Part shown: piece after piece, positions 1 to 5,287 of the stretch
How the letters are laid out: each line of letters opens with the position of its first letter
Numbering within the stretch: position 1 is the first letter of the stretch
From: Spirochaeta sp.
GTDB lineage: Bacteria > Spirochaetota > Spirochaetia > DSM-27196 > SLAA01
DNA: 12,837 bases
Reading direction: 5' to 3'
Assembly: GCA_020201015.1 (NCBI GenBank)
Contig: JAIVHN010000017.1
Coordinates: forward strand, 1-12,837
Translations under genes and position numbers: made by a program
The notes under the pieces: model-generated
Databases searched by the model: none
What the model was told of the DNA's origin: nothing
Seen by the model: only the letters and a program-made list of their open reading frames with translations

Positions 1-253
1 GCATGCGAATGACTTCCATGTTCCACTGTGCACCGGTCTGGAAGAACTCATCGTTGGGTTCGACGCGCTCGGCGCGTGCGGGGAGCGCGTTGTTTCCGCC
101 GGAGAAACTACAGGCTGTGGATAAAAGCAGCAGGATAACAGCAGCTGAAACCAACAGAGGGGGCGGTGCCAGCGTGGGCCAATAAAAACCACGACGCTGG
201 ACGCGATCTGAGGAGCTATGTGTTGGCTTGTTGTTCCTGCCTTGGACACTCAT
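1..253 (-). CDS. Lipoprotein, N-terminal part (gene runs off left edge)
   Basis: Read on the minus strand from an ATG at 253-251, this frame stays open to the window edge (84 codons). It shows a lipoprotein-type signal: Arg-rich stretch R17-R21, hydrophobic run L33-L44, and lipobox LSTAC with Cys48 as the predicted lipidated residue. After Cys48 come a Ser/Gly/Asn-rich linker and the start of an acidic mature domain containing PNDEFFQTG. I do not recognise the family. About 47 residues before the Cys is long, and no clear Shine-Dalgarno precedes the ATG, so the start may be wrong; no ATG or GTG lies closer to the lipobox in frame. R20-R21-G-F resembles the RRxF core of a Tat signal, which could mean Tat export, but this is weak. 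A TAGTAT box at 264-269 (minus strand) sits only 10 nt before the ATG. The plus-strand frame over this stretch is a shadow. Confidence 0.75.
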   Translation of the reverse strand, partial: MSVQGRNNKPTHSSSDRVQRRGFYWPTLAPPPLLVSAAVILLLLSTACSFSGGNNALPARAERVEPNDEFFQTGAQWNMEVIRM

Positions 254-342
254 CTTTGATAAGATACTACATCTTTTTGTGTACGTCCGGTACAGTTTTG
301 CATGAAGTTTGTGCCGCGAAACACCGAAAAAACCTACATTTT

Positions 343-386
343 GGACCCATATTTATGGCCATAAATATGGGTGGGAATATGGGTCC
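343..386. repeat. 28-bp perfect palindrome with a second competing right arm
   Basis: Positions 345-372 are a perfect palindrome: half-site ACCCATATTTATGG at 345-358 and its exact complement at 359-372. An ATATGGGT copy recurs 12 bp downstream, so ATATGGGT occurs at 365-372 and 377-384. The left arm GGACCCATAT (343-352) can therefore pair with 363-372 (8 bp within the palindrome) or, over all 10 bp, with ATATGGGTCC at 377-386. In the second case the core TTATGGCCATAA (353-364) is left as an inner palindrome. It may be a regulator-binding site, a structured RNA element or a replication/recombination signal; the sequence does not decide. Confidence 0.8.
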
Positions 387-416
387 GAATTCGTCATACG
401 TTTGCGTTGACGGTGG

Positions 417-449
417 GTGCGCGTCCGGTGAGCCCTACCGGACGCGCAC
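417..449. repeat. Inverted repeat, 13-bp perfect stem with 7-nt loop
   Basis: GTGCGCGTCCGGT (417-429) is exactly complementary to ACCGGACGCGCAC (437-449), with loop GAGCCCT between. The stem is very GC-rich. There is no T-run on either side, so it is not a classical Rho-independent terminator. It lies between the palindrome at 343-386 and the repeat arrays starting at 460. Confidence 0.75.
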
Positions 450-459
450 GACGGTGGCG

Positions 460-563
460 CCACAGGGCGTGCCGCCGTGCCACAGGGCCACAGGGCGTGC
501 CGACGTGCCACAGGGCGTGCCGCCATGCTGCCGGGCGTGCCACCGGGCCACCGTGCCGCCATG
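460..563. repeat. Degenerate tandem array of about 20-bp units
   Basis: The unit CCACAGGGCGTGCCGCCGTG occurs at 460-479, then as a truncated copy CCACAGGG at 480-487, then as near-identical copies at 488-507 (one change) and 508-527 (one change). It decays into shortened variants around 528-563. Unit length is not a multiple of three, which argues against a coding repeat. It runs directly into the 14-bp array. Confidence 0.75.
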
Positions 564-564
564 C

Positions 565-680
565 CGCCCACCAGCCAGCGCCCACCAGCCAGCGGCCAGC
601 AGCCAGCGGCCAGCAGCCAGCCCACCAGCCAGCCCACCAGCCAGCCCACCAGCCAGCCCACCAGCCAGCCCACCAGCCAG
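565..680. repeat. Stepped tandem repeats: four 14-bp units then five 12-bp units
   Basis: Two copies of CGCCCACCAGCCAG (565-578, 579-592) are followed by two copies of CGGCCAGCAGCCAG (593-606, 607-620), then five perfect copies of CCCACCAGCCAG (621-680). The paired identical units and the exact 12-mers indicate recent slippage or duplication. Complementary-strand units contain G2/G3 runs and the octamer GCTGGTGG. The array ends 12 bp before the putative -35 box of the kinase promoter, so copy-number change could alter its spacing to upstream sites. Confidence 0.9.
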
Positions 681-692
681 CAATGATCCAAT

Positions 693-721
693 TTGCACCG
701 CTAAAAAGAAACCGCTACAAT
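693..721 (+). promoter_or_regulatory. Putative promoter of the kinase operon
   Basis: TTGCAC (693-698) and TACAAT (716-721) are separated by 17 bp. The -10 box matches consensus at 5 of 6 positions, the -35 box at 3 of 6. Only 8 nt separate the -10 box from the ATG at 730, so the transcript would be leaderless or nearly so. This may explain why the only purine-rich stretch (GAGGG, 722-726) sits too close to the ATG to be an ordinary Shine-Dalgarno. Confidence 0.45.
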
Positions 722-729
722 GAGGGTCT

Positions 730-2403
730 ATGAAGCTCGTGTTGAGTTCTCGCACCCGTATAGCCTTGGTAGTGTTTCTGGCAACCCTGCCCGCGCTCCT
801 CACGATTCTTGTCACATGGCAGACATCGGAACGGCAGGCTCTTGAGCAGGCGCAGGAGAACGCGGTTGAGACACTCGAGTCGGCCACGAGGTCGCTGCAT
901 CTTCTGCATGAGAACACGTTGCAGCTGCTGCGCACTATTGGTGAGCTTCCGCTTGCGGACTTTGGCGAGGGTACGGACTACAGCACTTACCTCAGTAACC
1001 TGCTTATTCGCAATTCCTACTATGCAACAATATTGGTAGCTGACGCAGAGGCATTGGTTTTTGTTGCTGGTGTAGATATCGAACCCTATAGTTTGGCAGA
1101 CCGGGCTTACTATCAAGAGCTCAAACGTGCTCCACGATTTCTGGCAGGTGAAATGGTTGTAAGTCGTTCTACCGGACATCGGGTGATTCCATATGTATAT
1201 CCGATCTTAAGCAATGTAGGGACGCTGGATTACTTCCTTCTGGCGGCATTTCGTGTCGACCGTCTTCCTGATGTGCTGAATTTAGGACGCCTGCATGAAG
1301 CCGGTGTGTTGGAAGTCTTTGATCGTGACGGTGCACTCGTGTTTGAGGGGACTGCCGATGGGGAGTTGCAGCGGGATGGTCAAGAGTATATCACTGCGCA
1401 GGCCGAGCTTGTGTCTCCCGACGACCCAGTACCGCACCTGTATCTCCGGTATAGCATTCCTGTGGCGGCTGCACGCGCCGGGATCCGGAGTATTGGAGTG
1501 CGAAACAGCGGGATCATGCTTGCAGTTATGCTGTGTGGTGCCGCCGCCGCATGGCTTTACGGAACGCATCAAATTACCCGGCGCGTACAGCTGCCCGAAA
1601 TGAAGAATGGCAAGTATCGTCGTCTGCCGCCAGCTCTTAAGTCCGGCGACGACATCGGGCGTCTGGCCGAGTCCATTGAGAGCATGGCCGAGTCGGTGGT
1701 TCGTCGAGAGATGGAGTTATCGCGTTCGGCCGAGGAGTTACGGTTTTTGGTTGCAGAGCGTGAGGCCTTGATGCATGAGGTGCATCACCGAGTCAAGAAC
1801 AACCTCCAGGTTATCTCAAGCCTTCTGAGTCTATCACAGCACGAGATTAGGCCGGAGGATGCTGTAACCGTACTCCGTGATGCACATCAACGCATTGAAT
1901 CAATTGCCTTAGTACATGAAGAGATTTATGAACAGGGTACGCTTCATCGGCTTTCCGTCCGGCGCTATCTTGAAAGCCTCTCAAATCAGGTGCGTAACTC
2001 CTACATCGGCTCTTTTCAATTGCTAGATGTAGAGCTTCTGGCCGACGATGTAGAACTCAACCTGGACACGGCAATTCCACTTGGCTTAGTGGTGAACGAG
2101 GTTCTCAGCCAGACCCTGCGTTGTGCTGAGCAAACACGACAGCCCGCCAAAGTAGGAATTACGGCACGAAAGCTGCGTGAATCCGAACGGCTGAGCCTGA
2201 GCATGGTGGTGGAAAGCCCAATGTCGGCGCAGCTAGGCTTTTTGGGGTCGGATTCCCTCTCGTACCAATTGTTGAATGCCCTTGCGCTTCAGATTGGTGC
2301 TAAAATGATCATAGAAGGTGGCGACAGAGTGGTGGTTCAGTTCGATAGTGCTCTACTCACCACCGCCGGACAGGTTGTTGAGGAGATATCGCGTGGAACT
2401 TAA
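730..2403 (+). CDS. Membrane sensor histidine kinase, HisKA_2 class, with decayed ATPase domain
   Basis: 557 aa. A transmembrane helix at about 9-29 and a second at about 260-278 flank a roughly 230-residue extracytoplasmic domain resembling dCache sensors (ADRAYYQEL at 123-131, RVIPYVYPI at 151-159). A HAMP-like linker and coiled coil follow (about 280-345). The H-box HEVHHRVKNNLQVISSLLSL (349-368) is the hallmark of HisKA_2/HWE-related kinases, with His352 as likely phosphoacceptor. The ATPase part is abnormal. The N-box keeps N456-E457, but the second Asn expected in NELxxNA is Gln461. The DxGxG G1 box is replaced by E495-S-P-M-S, and the second Gly-rich box (usually SLGLQLV) reads SLSYQLL (509-515). 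ATP binding is therefore doubtful. It may act as a pseudokinase or accept phosphate from a partner. ATG 730 is chosen from the promoter position; GTG 739 is an alternative. The gene ends inside the next one, an 11-bp overlap. Confidence 0.9.
   Translation: MKLVLSSRTRIALVVFLATLPALLTILVTWQTSERQALEQAQENAVETLESATRSLHLLHENTLQLLRTIGELPLADFGEGTDYSTYLSNLLIRNSYYATILVADAEALVFVAGVDIEPYSLADRAYYQELKRAPRFLAGEMVVSRSTGHRVIPYVYPILSNVGTLDYFLLAAFRVDRLPDVLNLGRLHEAGVLEVFDRDGALVFEGTADGELQRDGQEYITAQAELVSPDDPVPHLYLRYSIPVAAARAGIRSIGVRNSGIMLAVMLCGAAAAWLYGTHQITRRVQLPEMKNGKYRRLPPALKSGDDIGRLAESIESMAESVVRREMELSRSAEELRFLVAEREALMHEVHHRVKNNLQVISSLLSLSQHEIRPEDAVTVLRDAHQRIESIALVHEEIYEQGTLHRLSVRRYLESLSNQVRNSYIGSFQLLDVELLADDVELNLDTAIPLGLVVNEVLSQTLRCAEQTRQPAKVGITARKLRESERLSLSMVVESPMSAQLGFLGSDSLSYQLLNALALQIGAKMIIEGGDRVVVQFDSALLTTAGQVVEEISRGT
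2381..2385 (+). promoter_or_regulatory. Ribosome binding site fixing the GTG start of the flavoprotein gene
   Basis: AGGAG lies 7 nt upstream of GTG 2393, inside the end of the kinase gene. It selects GTG 2393 over the in-frame ATG at 2318, whose extra N-terminal residues do not resemble the family and only shadow the kinase C-terminus. Confidence 0.75.
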
Positions 2404-3016
2404 GCTTGAACATGCCAGCACGGCCGATGTGTATAAGCTCTTCATTGGGTGTATTGTGCCCCGCCCCATTGCGTGGATTACGTCGCAGAGTCCGGAGGGA
2501 GTAGTTAACCTCGCACCATTCAGTTTCTTCAACGGAGTTGCCTCGAATCCTCCTACTATTTCGGTATCGTTTGCGTACAACACCCAGAATCAAGATGGCC
2601 GTAAGGATACCCTGGCAAATATTCAACAAACAGGAGAGTTTGTGGTAAATGCTGCCACCGAGCCCAATGAAGTCTTTGTCAACGACAGTGCGGTGAACTA
2701 TCCGCGCGAACGTGGAGAGCCCCATGAACTTGGGATAGAGACGCGGCCGTCATGTTTGGTTGTGCCTCCACGTCTTGCGTTGACCCCGGTGGCGCTTGAG
2801 TGCCGCCTGGAGCGTGAGATCCCGGTTGGCGAGGGGCCGGGCAGTGCGACCCTGGTGTTGGCTCGCGTGGTACACGCCTTTGTTCGCGACGATCTTGTAA
2901 ATGAACGCATGCATGTAGATGTAAAAAATCTGGCTCCCATTGGTAGGCTTGCTGGGCACGACTACTGCTATGTGCATGATATCTTCACACTCAGGCGGAG
3001 AAGTTTTGATGAGTAA
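2393..3016 (+). CDS. Flavin-reductase-like FMN-binding split-barrel protein
   Basis: 207 aa from GTG 2393. It matches the flavin reductase-like (DIM6/NTAB) family, whose members bind FMN in a split beta-barrel and either reduce flavin with NAD(P)H or act as small flavoprotein oxidoreductases. Visible family signatures are VPRPIAWITS (22-31), the NLAPFSFFNGVASNPP segment (39-54), the GRKDTLANI segment (69-77) with TGEFVVN (80-86), and the C-terminal PIGRLAGHDYC (182-192). It has no signal peptide, so it is cytoplasmic. The gene overlaps the kinase upstream by 11 bp and the diguanylate cyclase downstream by 8 bp, so all three are probably translated together. A flavoprotein between two signalling genes suggests a redox input or a flavin-related signal, but that role is inferred. 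Cys20, Cys121, Cys137 and Cys192 are present without an obvious metal-binding spacing. Confidence 0.88.
   Translation: MELKLEHASTADVYKLFIGCIVPRPIAWITSQSPEGVVNLAPFSFFNGVASNPPTISVSFAYNTQNQDGRKDTLANIQQTGEFVVNAATEPNEVFVNDSAVNYPRERGEPHELGIETRPSCLVVPPRLALTPVALECRLEREIPVGEGPGSATLVLARVVHAFVRDDLVNERMHVDVKNLAPIGRLAGHDYCYVHDIFTLRRRSFDE
2997..3000 (+). promoter_or_regulatory. Ribosome binding site for the diguanylate cyclase gene
   Basis: GGAG sits 8 nt upstream of ATG 3009. It supports that ATG rather than the longer in-frame start at 2940 (deep inside the flavoprotein gene) or the next ATG at 3018. Confidence 0.65.
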
Positions 3017-4658
3017 CATGAACGTGGCTGATGAGTCCGCAATGGATCTTGGAGTATTCCTGGCGGCAATTGAGTCGGCTAGGCATGCCATCTTTGTGAC
3101 TAACTCCGACGGCTTAATAGAGTACATCAATCCGGCCTTCTCGCAAGTTACCGGTTACTCGGCACAGGAGGCGCTGGGTGCCAAAACAAGCATCCTGAGA
3201 TCTGGCGTTATGACAGCTGAGTACTACCAGGATTTATGGAGTCAACTACTGGCCGGGAACAGCTGGAGTGAGTCTATTACCAATCGCCGAAAGAACGGTG
3301 AACTGTATGAGGCATGGCAGATTATCTCGCCGATTACGGATGAAGCCGGGCGCCCGCTGAAGTTTGTGGTTATACAGGAAGACGTTACCGAGCGGGTACA
3401 GACCGAGCGGGCATTGACCGAACTGAGTCAGGAATACGAAATTGTCTTTACCAATACTCAAGACGCAATATTTCTTCTGTCGGTGGAGCAAGAAAGCCCC
3501 GACGCTGAGGTTGTCTTTCGGTTTCTACGACTCAATGCAACACATGAGGAACTGACCGGCTTCACCACCCGGCAGGTACGCGGCAAGACTCCGACTGAAG
3601 TAGTTGGTGCGGAACTTGGTGGGGAGCTGTGCGCCAACTATCGGCGCTGTTTTGACTCACGTGAAACCGTTGTGTACGACGAGGTACTTGACCTACCGGC
3701 CGGGCGCAGGACCTGGCGCACTCGACTCTCGCCAGTTATCGACGCAGCTGCAGACCGCGTAGTGCAGATTATCGGCACGGCTCGTGATATTACACTTGAG
3801 GAGCGACTCAAAAACGACCAGCAGTTTTTCTTTGAGGTTTCTCCCGACTTATTTGCTATTCTGACGCCTGACCGACGGTTCCAGCAGGCAAGCCCGGCCT
3901 GGGCACCGCTCATGGGCTGGGAACCGAGCACCCTAATTGGACATCTCGTGACTGAGTATGTGCACCCGGACGACATCAACTCTACAATTGATGCTTTAAG
4001 TGCGGTTAACGAGGCCAGTCCGTTCGGAGTGTTTGAGGCGCGGTTTCGGACACAGGGCGGCGAATATCGCTGGACATCCTGGAATATCAAATGTCCGAGC
4101 GTGGATGGAATGATTTATGCGGTTGCTCGTGATGTGGAGGAAAACAAACGTCTACAGGCGCGACTCATACAGATGTCGACGGTCGACCAGCTTACCGGGA
4201 TCTCCAACCGCGCACAGGGTAGCGTAGACTTGCATCGCGAGGCCGAGCGCGTTCAGCGCCATGGCGGAAAACTGTCGCTCATCATGTGCGATATCGACCA
4301 TTTCAAACAGGTCAACGACAACTATGGCCACGCAGTCGGGGACGAGGGCCTACAAAATACAGCTCACGTTATTGAGAAACAGCTACGAACAACCGACTTT
4401 TTTGCACGGTGGGGTGGTGAGGAGTTTGTAGTGATACTGCCAGACACCGACCGCGACGGAGCGGTGGTTTTTGCCGAACGCCTGCGTGAGGCTGTGGAGA
4501 CTACACGCGCAGCCAACAATATCGCCCTGACCATAAGCCTGGGAGTTGCCGAGTACAGTCCGAACGAAGACCCTGAGAGAGACTTGTTAAGTAGGGCAGA
4601 CCGGGCCTTGTATGAAGCAAAAGAAACTGGCAGAAATCGGGTATGCGTGGCCTCGTGA
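3009..4658 (+). CDS. Triple-PAS diguanylate cyclase (GGDEF)
   Basis: 549 aa, cytoplasmic (no signal peptide or membrane helix). PAS 1 covers about 17-130, with FVTNSDGLIEYINPAF and TGYS, and ends in a PAC-type QEDVTER (123-129). PAS 2 covers about 141-263 and ends GTARDIT. PAS 3 covers about 270-378, with MGWEPSTLIG and VHPDD, and ends AVARDVEE. A short helix leads to the GGDEF domain (about 386-549), with DQLTGISNR (393-401), Mg-binding D428-I-D430 and the intact catalytic motif GGEEF (469-473). The allosteric inhibitory I-site RxxD is present as RTTD (460-463), five residues before GGEEF. The protein should therefore make c-di-GMP from two GTP and be product-inhibited. No EAL or HD-GYP domain follows. 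ATG 3009 overlaps the stop of the flavoprotein gene by 8 bp, a coupling arrangement. No haem- or flavin-binding PAS residues can be assigned with confidence. Confidence 0.93.
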   Translation: MSNMNVADESAMDLGVFLAAIESARHAIFVTNSDGLIEYINPAFSQVTGYSAQEALGAKTSILRSGVMTAEYYQDLWSQLLAGNSWSESITNRRKNGELYEAWQIISPITDEAGRPLKFVVIQEDVTERVQTERALTELSQEYEIVFTNTQDAIFLLSVEQESPDAEVVFRFLRLNATHEELTGFTTRQVRGKTPTEVVGAELGGELCANYRRCFDSRETVVYDEVLDLPAGRRTWRTRLSPVIDAAADRVVQIIGTARDITLEERLKNDQQFFFEVSPDLFAILTPDRRFQQASPAWAPLMGWEPSTLIGHLVTEYVHPDDINSTIDALSAVNEASPFGVFEARFRTQGGEYRWTSWNIKCPSVDGMIYAVARDVEENKRLQARLIQMSTVDQLTGISNRAQGSVDLHREAERVQRHGGKLSLIMCDIDHFKQVNDNYGHAVGDEGLQNTAHVIEKQLRTTDFFARWGGEEFVVILPDTDRDGAVVFAERLREAVETTRAANNIALTISLGVAEYSPNEDPERDLLSRADRALYEAKETGRNRVCVAS

Positions 4659-4706
4659 GCACGCGGTCTGCATGCGATGTATAGGCACAATAGACGTAGC
4701 CGCATC

Positions 4707-4775
4707 ATAGTTCATAGCAAATATAGTTGACCAACGCGTATAATAGTTGTAGTATCAATATATGAACTATACTAT
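4707..4775 (+). promoter_or_regulatory. Control region of the MarR gene: promoter plus candidate operator
   Basis: A perfect 10-bp inverted repeat, ATAGTTCATA (4707-4716) and TATGAACTAT (4761-4770), brackets the promoter with 44 bp between arms; the right arm covers the ATG. ATAGTT also recurs directly at 4723-4728 and 4743-4748. TTGACC (4727-4732) with TAGTAT (4750-4755) at 17 bp is the best-spaced promoter. A perfect TATAAT lies at 4739-4744 but has no good -35 at proper distance. The first promoter would give a leaderless mRNA starting near ATG 4762. MarR proteins commonly repress their own genes from such palindromes; autoregulation here is inferred. Confidence 0.55.
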
Positions 4776-5205
4776 ATTGGATGAGATCCAAACCATTTGC
4801 GTTGCCTCGAATCTGCGCAAAGCCTATAAAGCGGTACAACGTATTTATGAAGAGGCGTACCGCGATGCTCCGGTAACGCCGGTGCAGTTTTCTGTGCTTG
4901 TGACAATTTCCCGGCATGCATCAATTAACGCCGGGAACCTTGCGGCCTTTCTTGGCTCCGATCTCAGTACCATTTCGCGCAATATCAAAGTGCTCGAAAA
5001 ACGGAAACTTGTACGGTGCTGTGCAGGTGAGGACCGCCGACGTCGGCAGTATTACCTTACCGACTCCGGCGACGCTGCTGTACAGGCGGCAATTCCATGC
5101 TGGCGCGAAGCGCACGAGAAGTCGGTCGCTAAAATTGGTGTTGACCTCTGGGACCAGCTGCGTCCCGGCATAGAGCGGCTGGCCGAGGAAGCAGAGATTG
5201 CCTAA
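4762..5205 (+). CDS. MarR-family transcriptional regulator
   Basis: 147 aa, the usual MarR length. An N-terminal dimerisation helix (about 5-35) precedes the winged helix-turn-helix: TPVQFSVLVTI (39-49), LAAFLGSD (60-67), recognition helix LSTISRNIKVLEKRKLV (68-84), and a basic wing with GEDRRRRQYYLTDSG (89-103), the family's D-x-R signature. C-terminal helices (about 104-145) complete the dimer interface. Cys13 lies in helix 1, where several redox-sensing MarR/OhrR proteins carry their reactive Cys, and Cys86-Cys87 flank the wing. Thiol sensing is possible but not shown. There is no visible Shine-Dalgarno, consistent with the leaderless promoter. The next gene (outer-membrane barrel, 82 bp downstream, same strand) is the likeliest target or co-transcribed partner, and it carries ATAGTAT repeats also seen near this gene's start. 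Confidence 0.92.
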   Translation: MNYTILDEIQTICVASNLRKAYKAVQRIYEEAYRDAPVTPVQFSVLVTISRHASINAGNLAAFLGSDLSTISRNIKVLEKRKLVRCCAGEDRRRRQYYLTDSGDAAVQAAIPCWREAHEKSVAKIGVDLWDQLRPGIERLAEEAEIA

Positions 5206-5244
5206 GGGTTGAGTTCGCCCTATGGTCTTTTTGTGAAGACACTT

Positions 5245-5268
5245 CCGTGATAGTATCCGTAATAGTAT
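5245..5268 (+). repeat. Two 12-bp tandem repeats upstream of barrel gene 1
   Basis: CCGTGATAGTAT (5245-5256) and CCGTAATAGTAT (5257-5268) differ at one base. Each contains a TAGTAT that could be a -10 box, and together they could form a direct-repeat operator. No convincing -35 lies at 16-18 bp. The repeat ends directly before CCGCGGAGGAG, the ribosome-binding region. Confidence 0.6.
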
Positions 5269-5272
5269 CCGC

Positions 5273-5279
5273 GGAGGAG
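5273..5279 (+). promoter_or_regulatory. Strong ribosome binding site that decides the start at 5288
   Basis: GGAGGAG ends 8 nt before ATG 5288, an ideal spacing. The in-frame GTG at 5282 would leave only 2 nt, so the ATG is the real start. Confidence 0.8.
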
Positions 5280-5287
5280 TAGTGATC

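Larger units (their letters stand above)
254..729. other. Non-coding intergenic region, rich in repeats
   Basis: This 476-bp stretch separates the divergent lipoprotein and histidine-kinase genes. Several frames on both strands are open through 460-680, but only because the repeats lack stop codons. Their conceptual products are low-complexity Pro/Ala/Ser, His/Gln/Pro or Gly/Trp/Leu/Val repeats with no plausible start signals, so I treat them as non-coding. The region holds the palindrome at 343-386, the hairpin at 417-449, the repeat arrays at 460-680 and the kinase promoter at 693-721. The part 270-342 shows nothing I can name. Confidence 0.8.

Noticed and set aside
417..449. Rho-independent terminator
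   Set aside because: The stem is strong, but no T-run follows on either strand and no gene ends next to it.
460..680. CRISPR array
   Set aside because: Units are contiguous with no unique spacers, are only 12-20 bp, and no cas genes are in the window.
166..733. Plus-strand open frames encoding Pro/Ala/Ser or His/Gln/Pro repeat proteins
   Set aside because: They are open only because the GC-rich repeats lack stops; other frames on both strands are also open there. No ribosome binding site or family resemblance is visible, and the unit lengths of 14 and 20 bp shift frame.
353..935. Minus-strand open frames with Gly/Trp/Leu/Val repeats across the same tract
   Set aside because: Same low-complexity cause. 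One runs antisense deep into the kinase gene, which has clear domain evidence.
2318..2392. Earlier ATG start for the flavin-reductase-like gene
   Set aside because: The added 25 residues shadow the kinase C-terminus and do not resemble the family; GTG 2393 has a well-spaced AGGAG.
5206..5230. Terminator after marR (AGGG...CCCT followed by T-run near 5228)
   Set aside because: The stem is only 4 bp with a 9-nt loop, and the T-run is offset by several bases; too weak to call.
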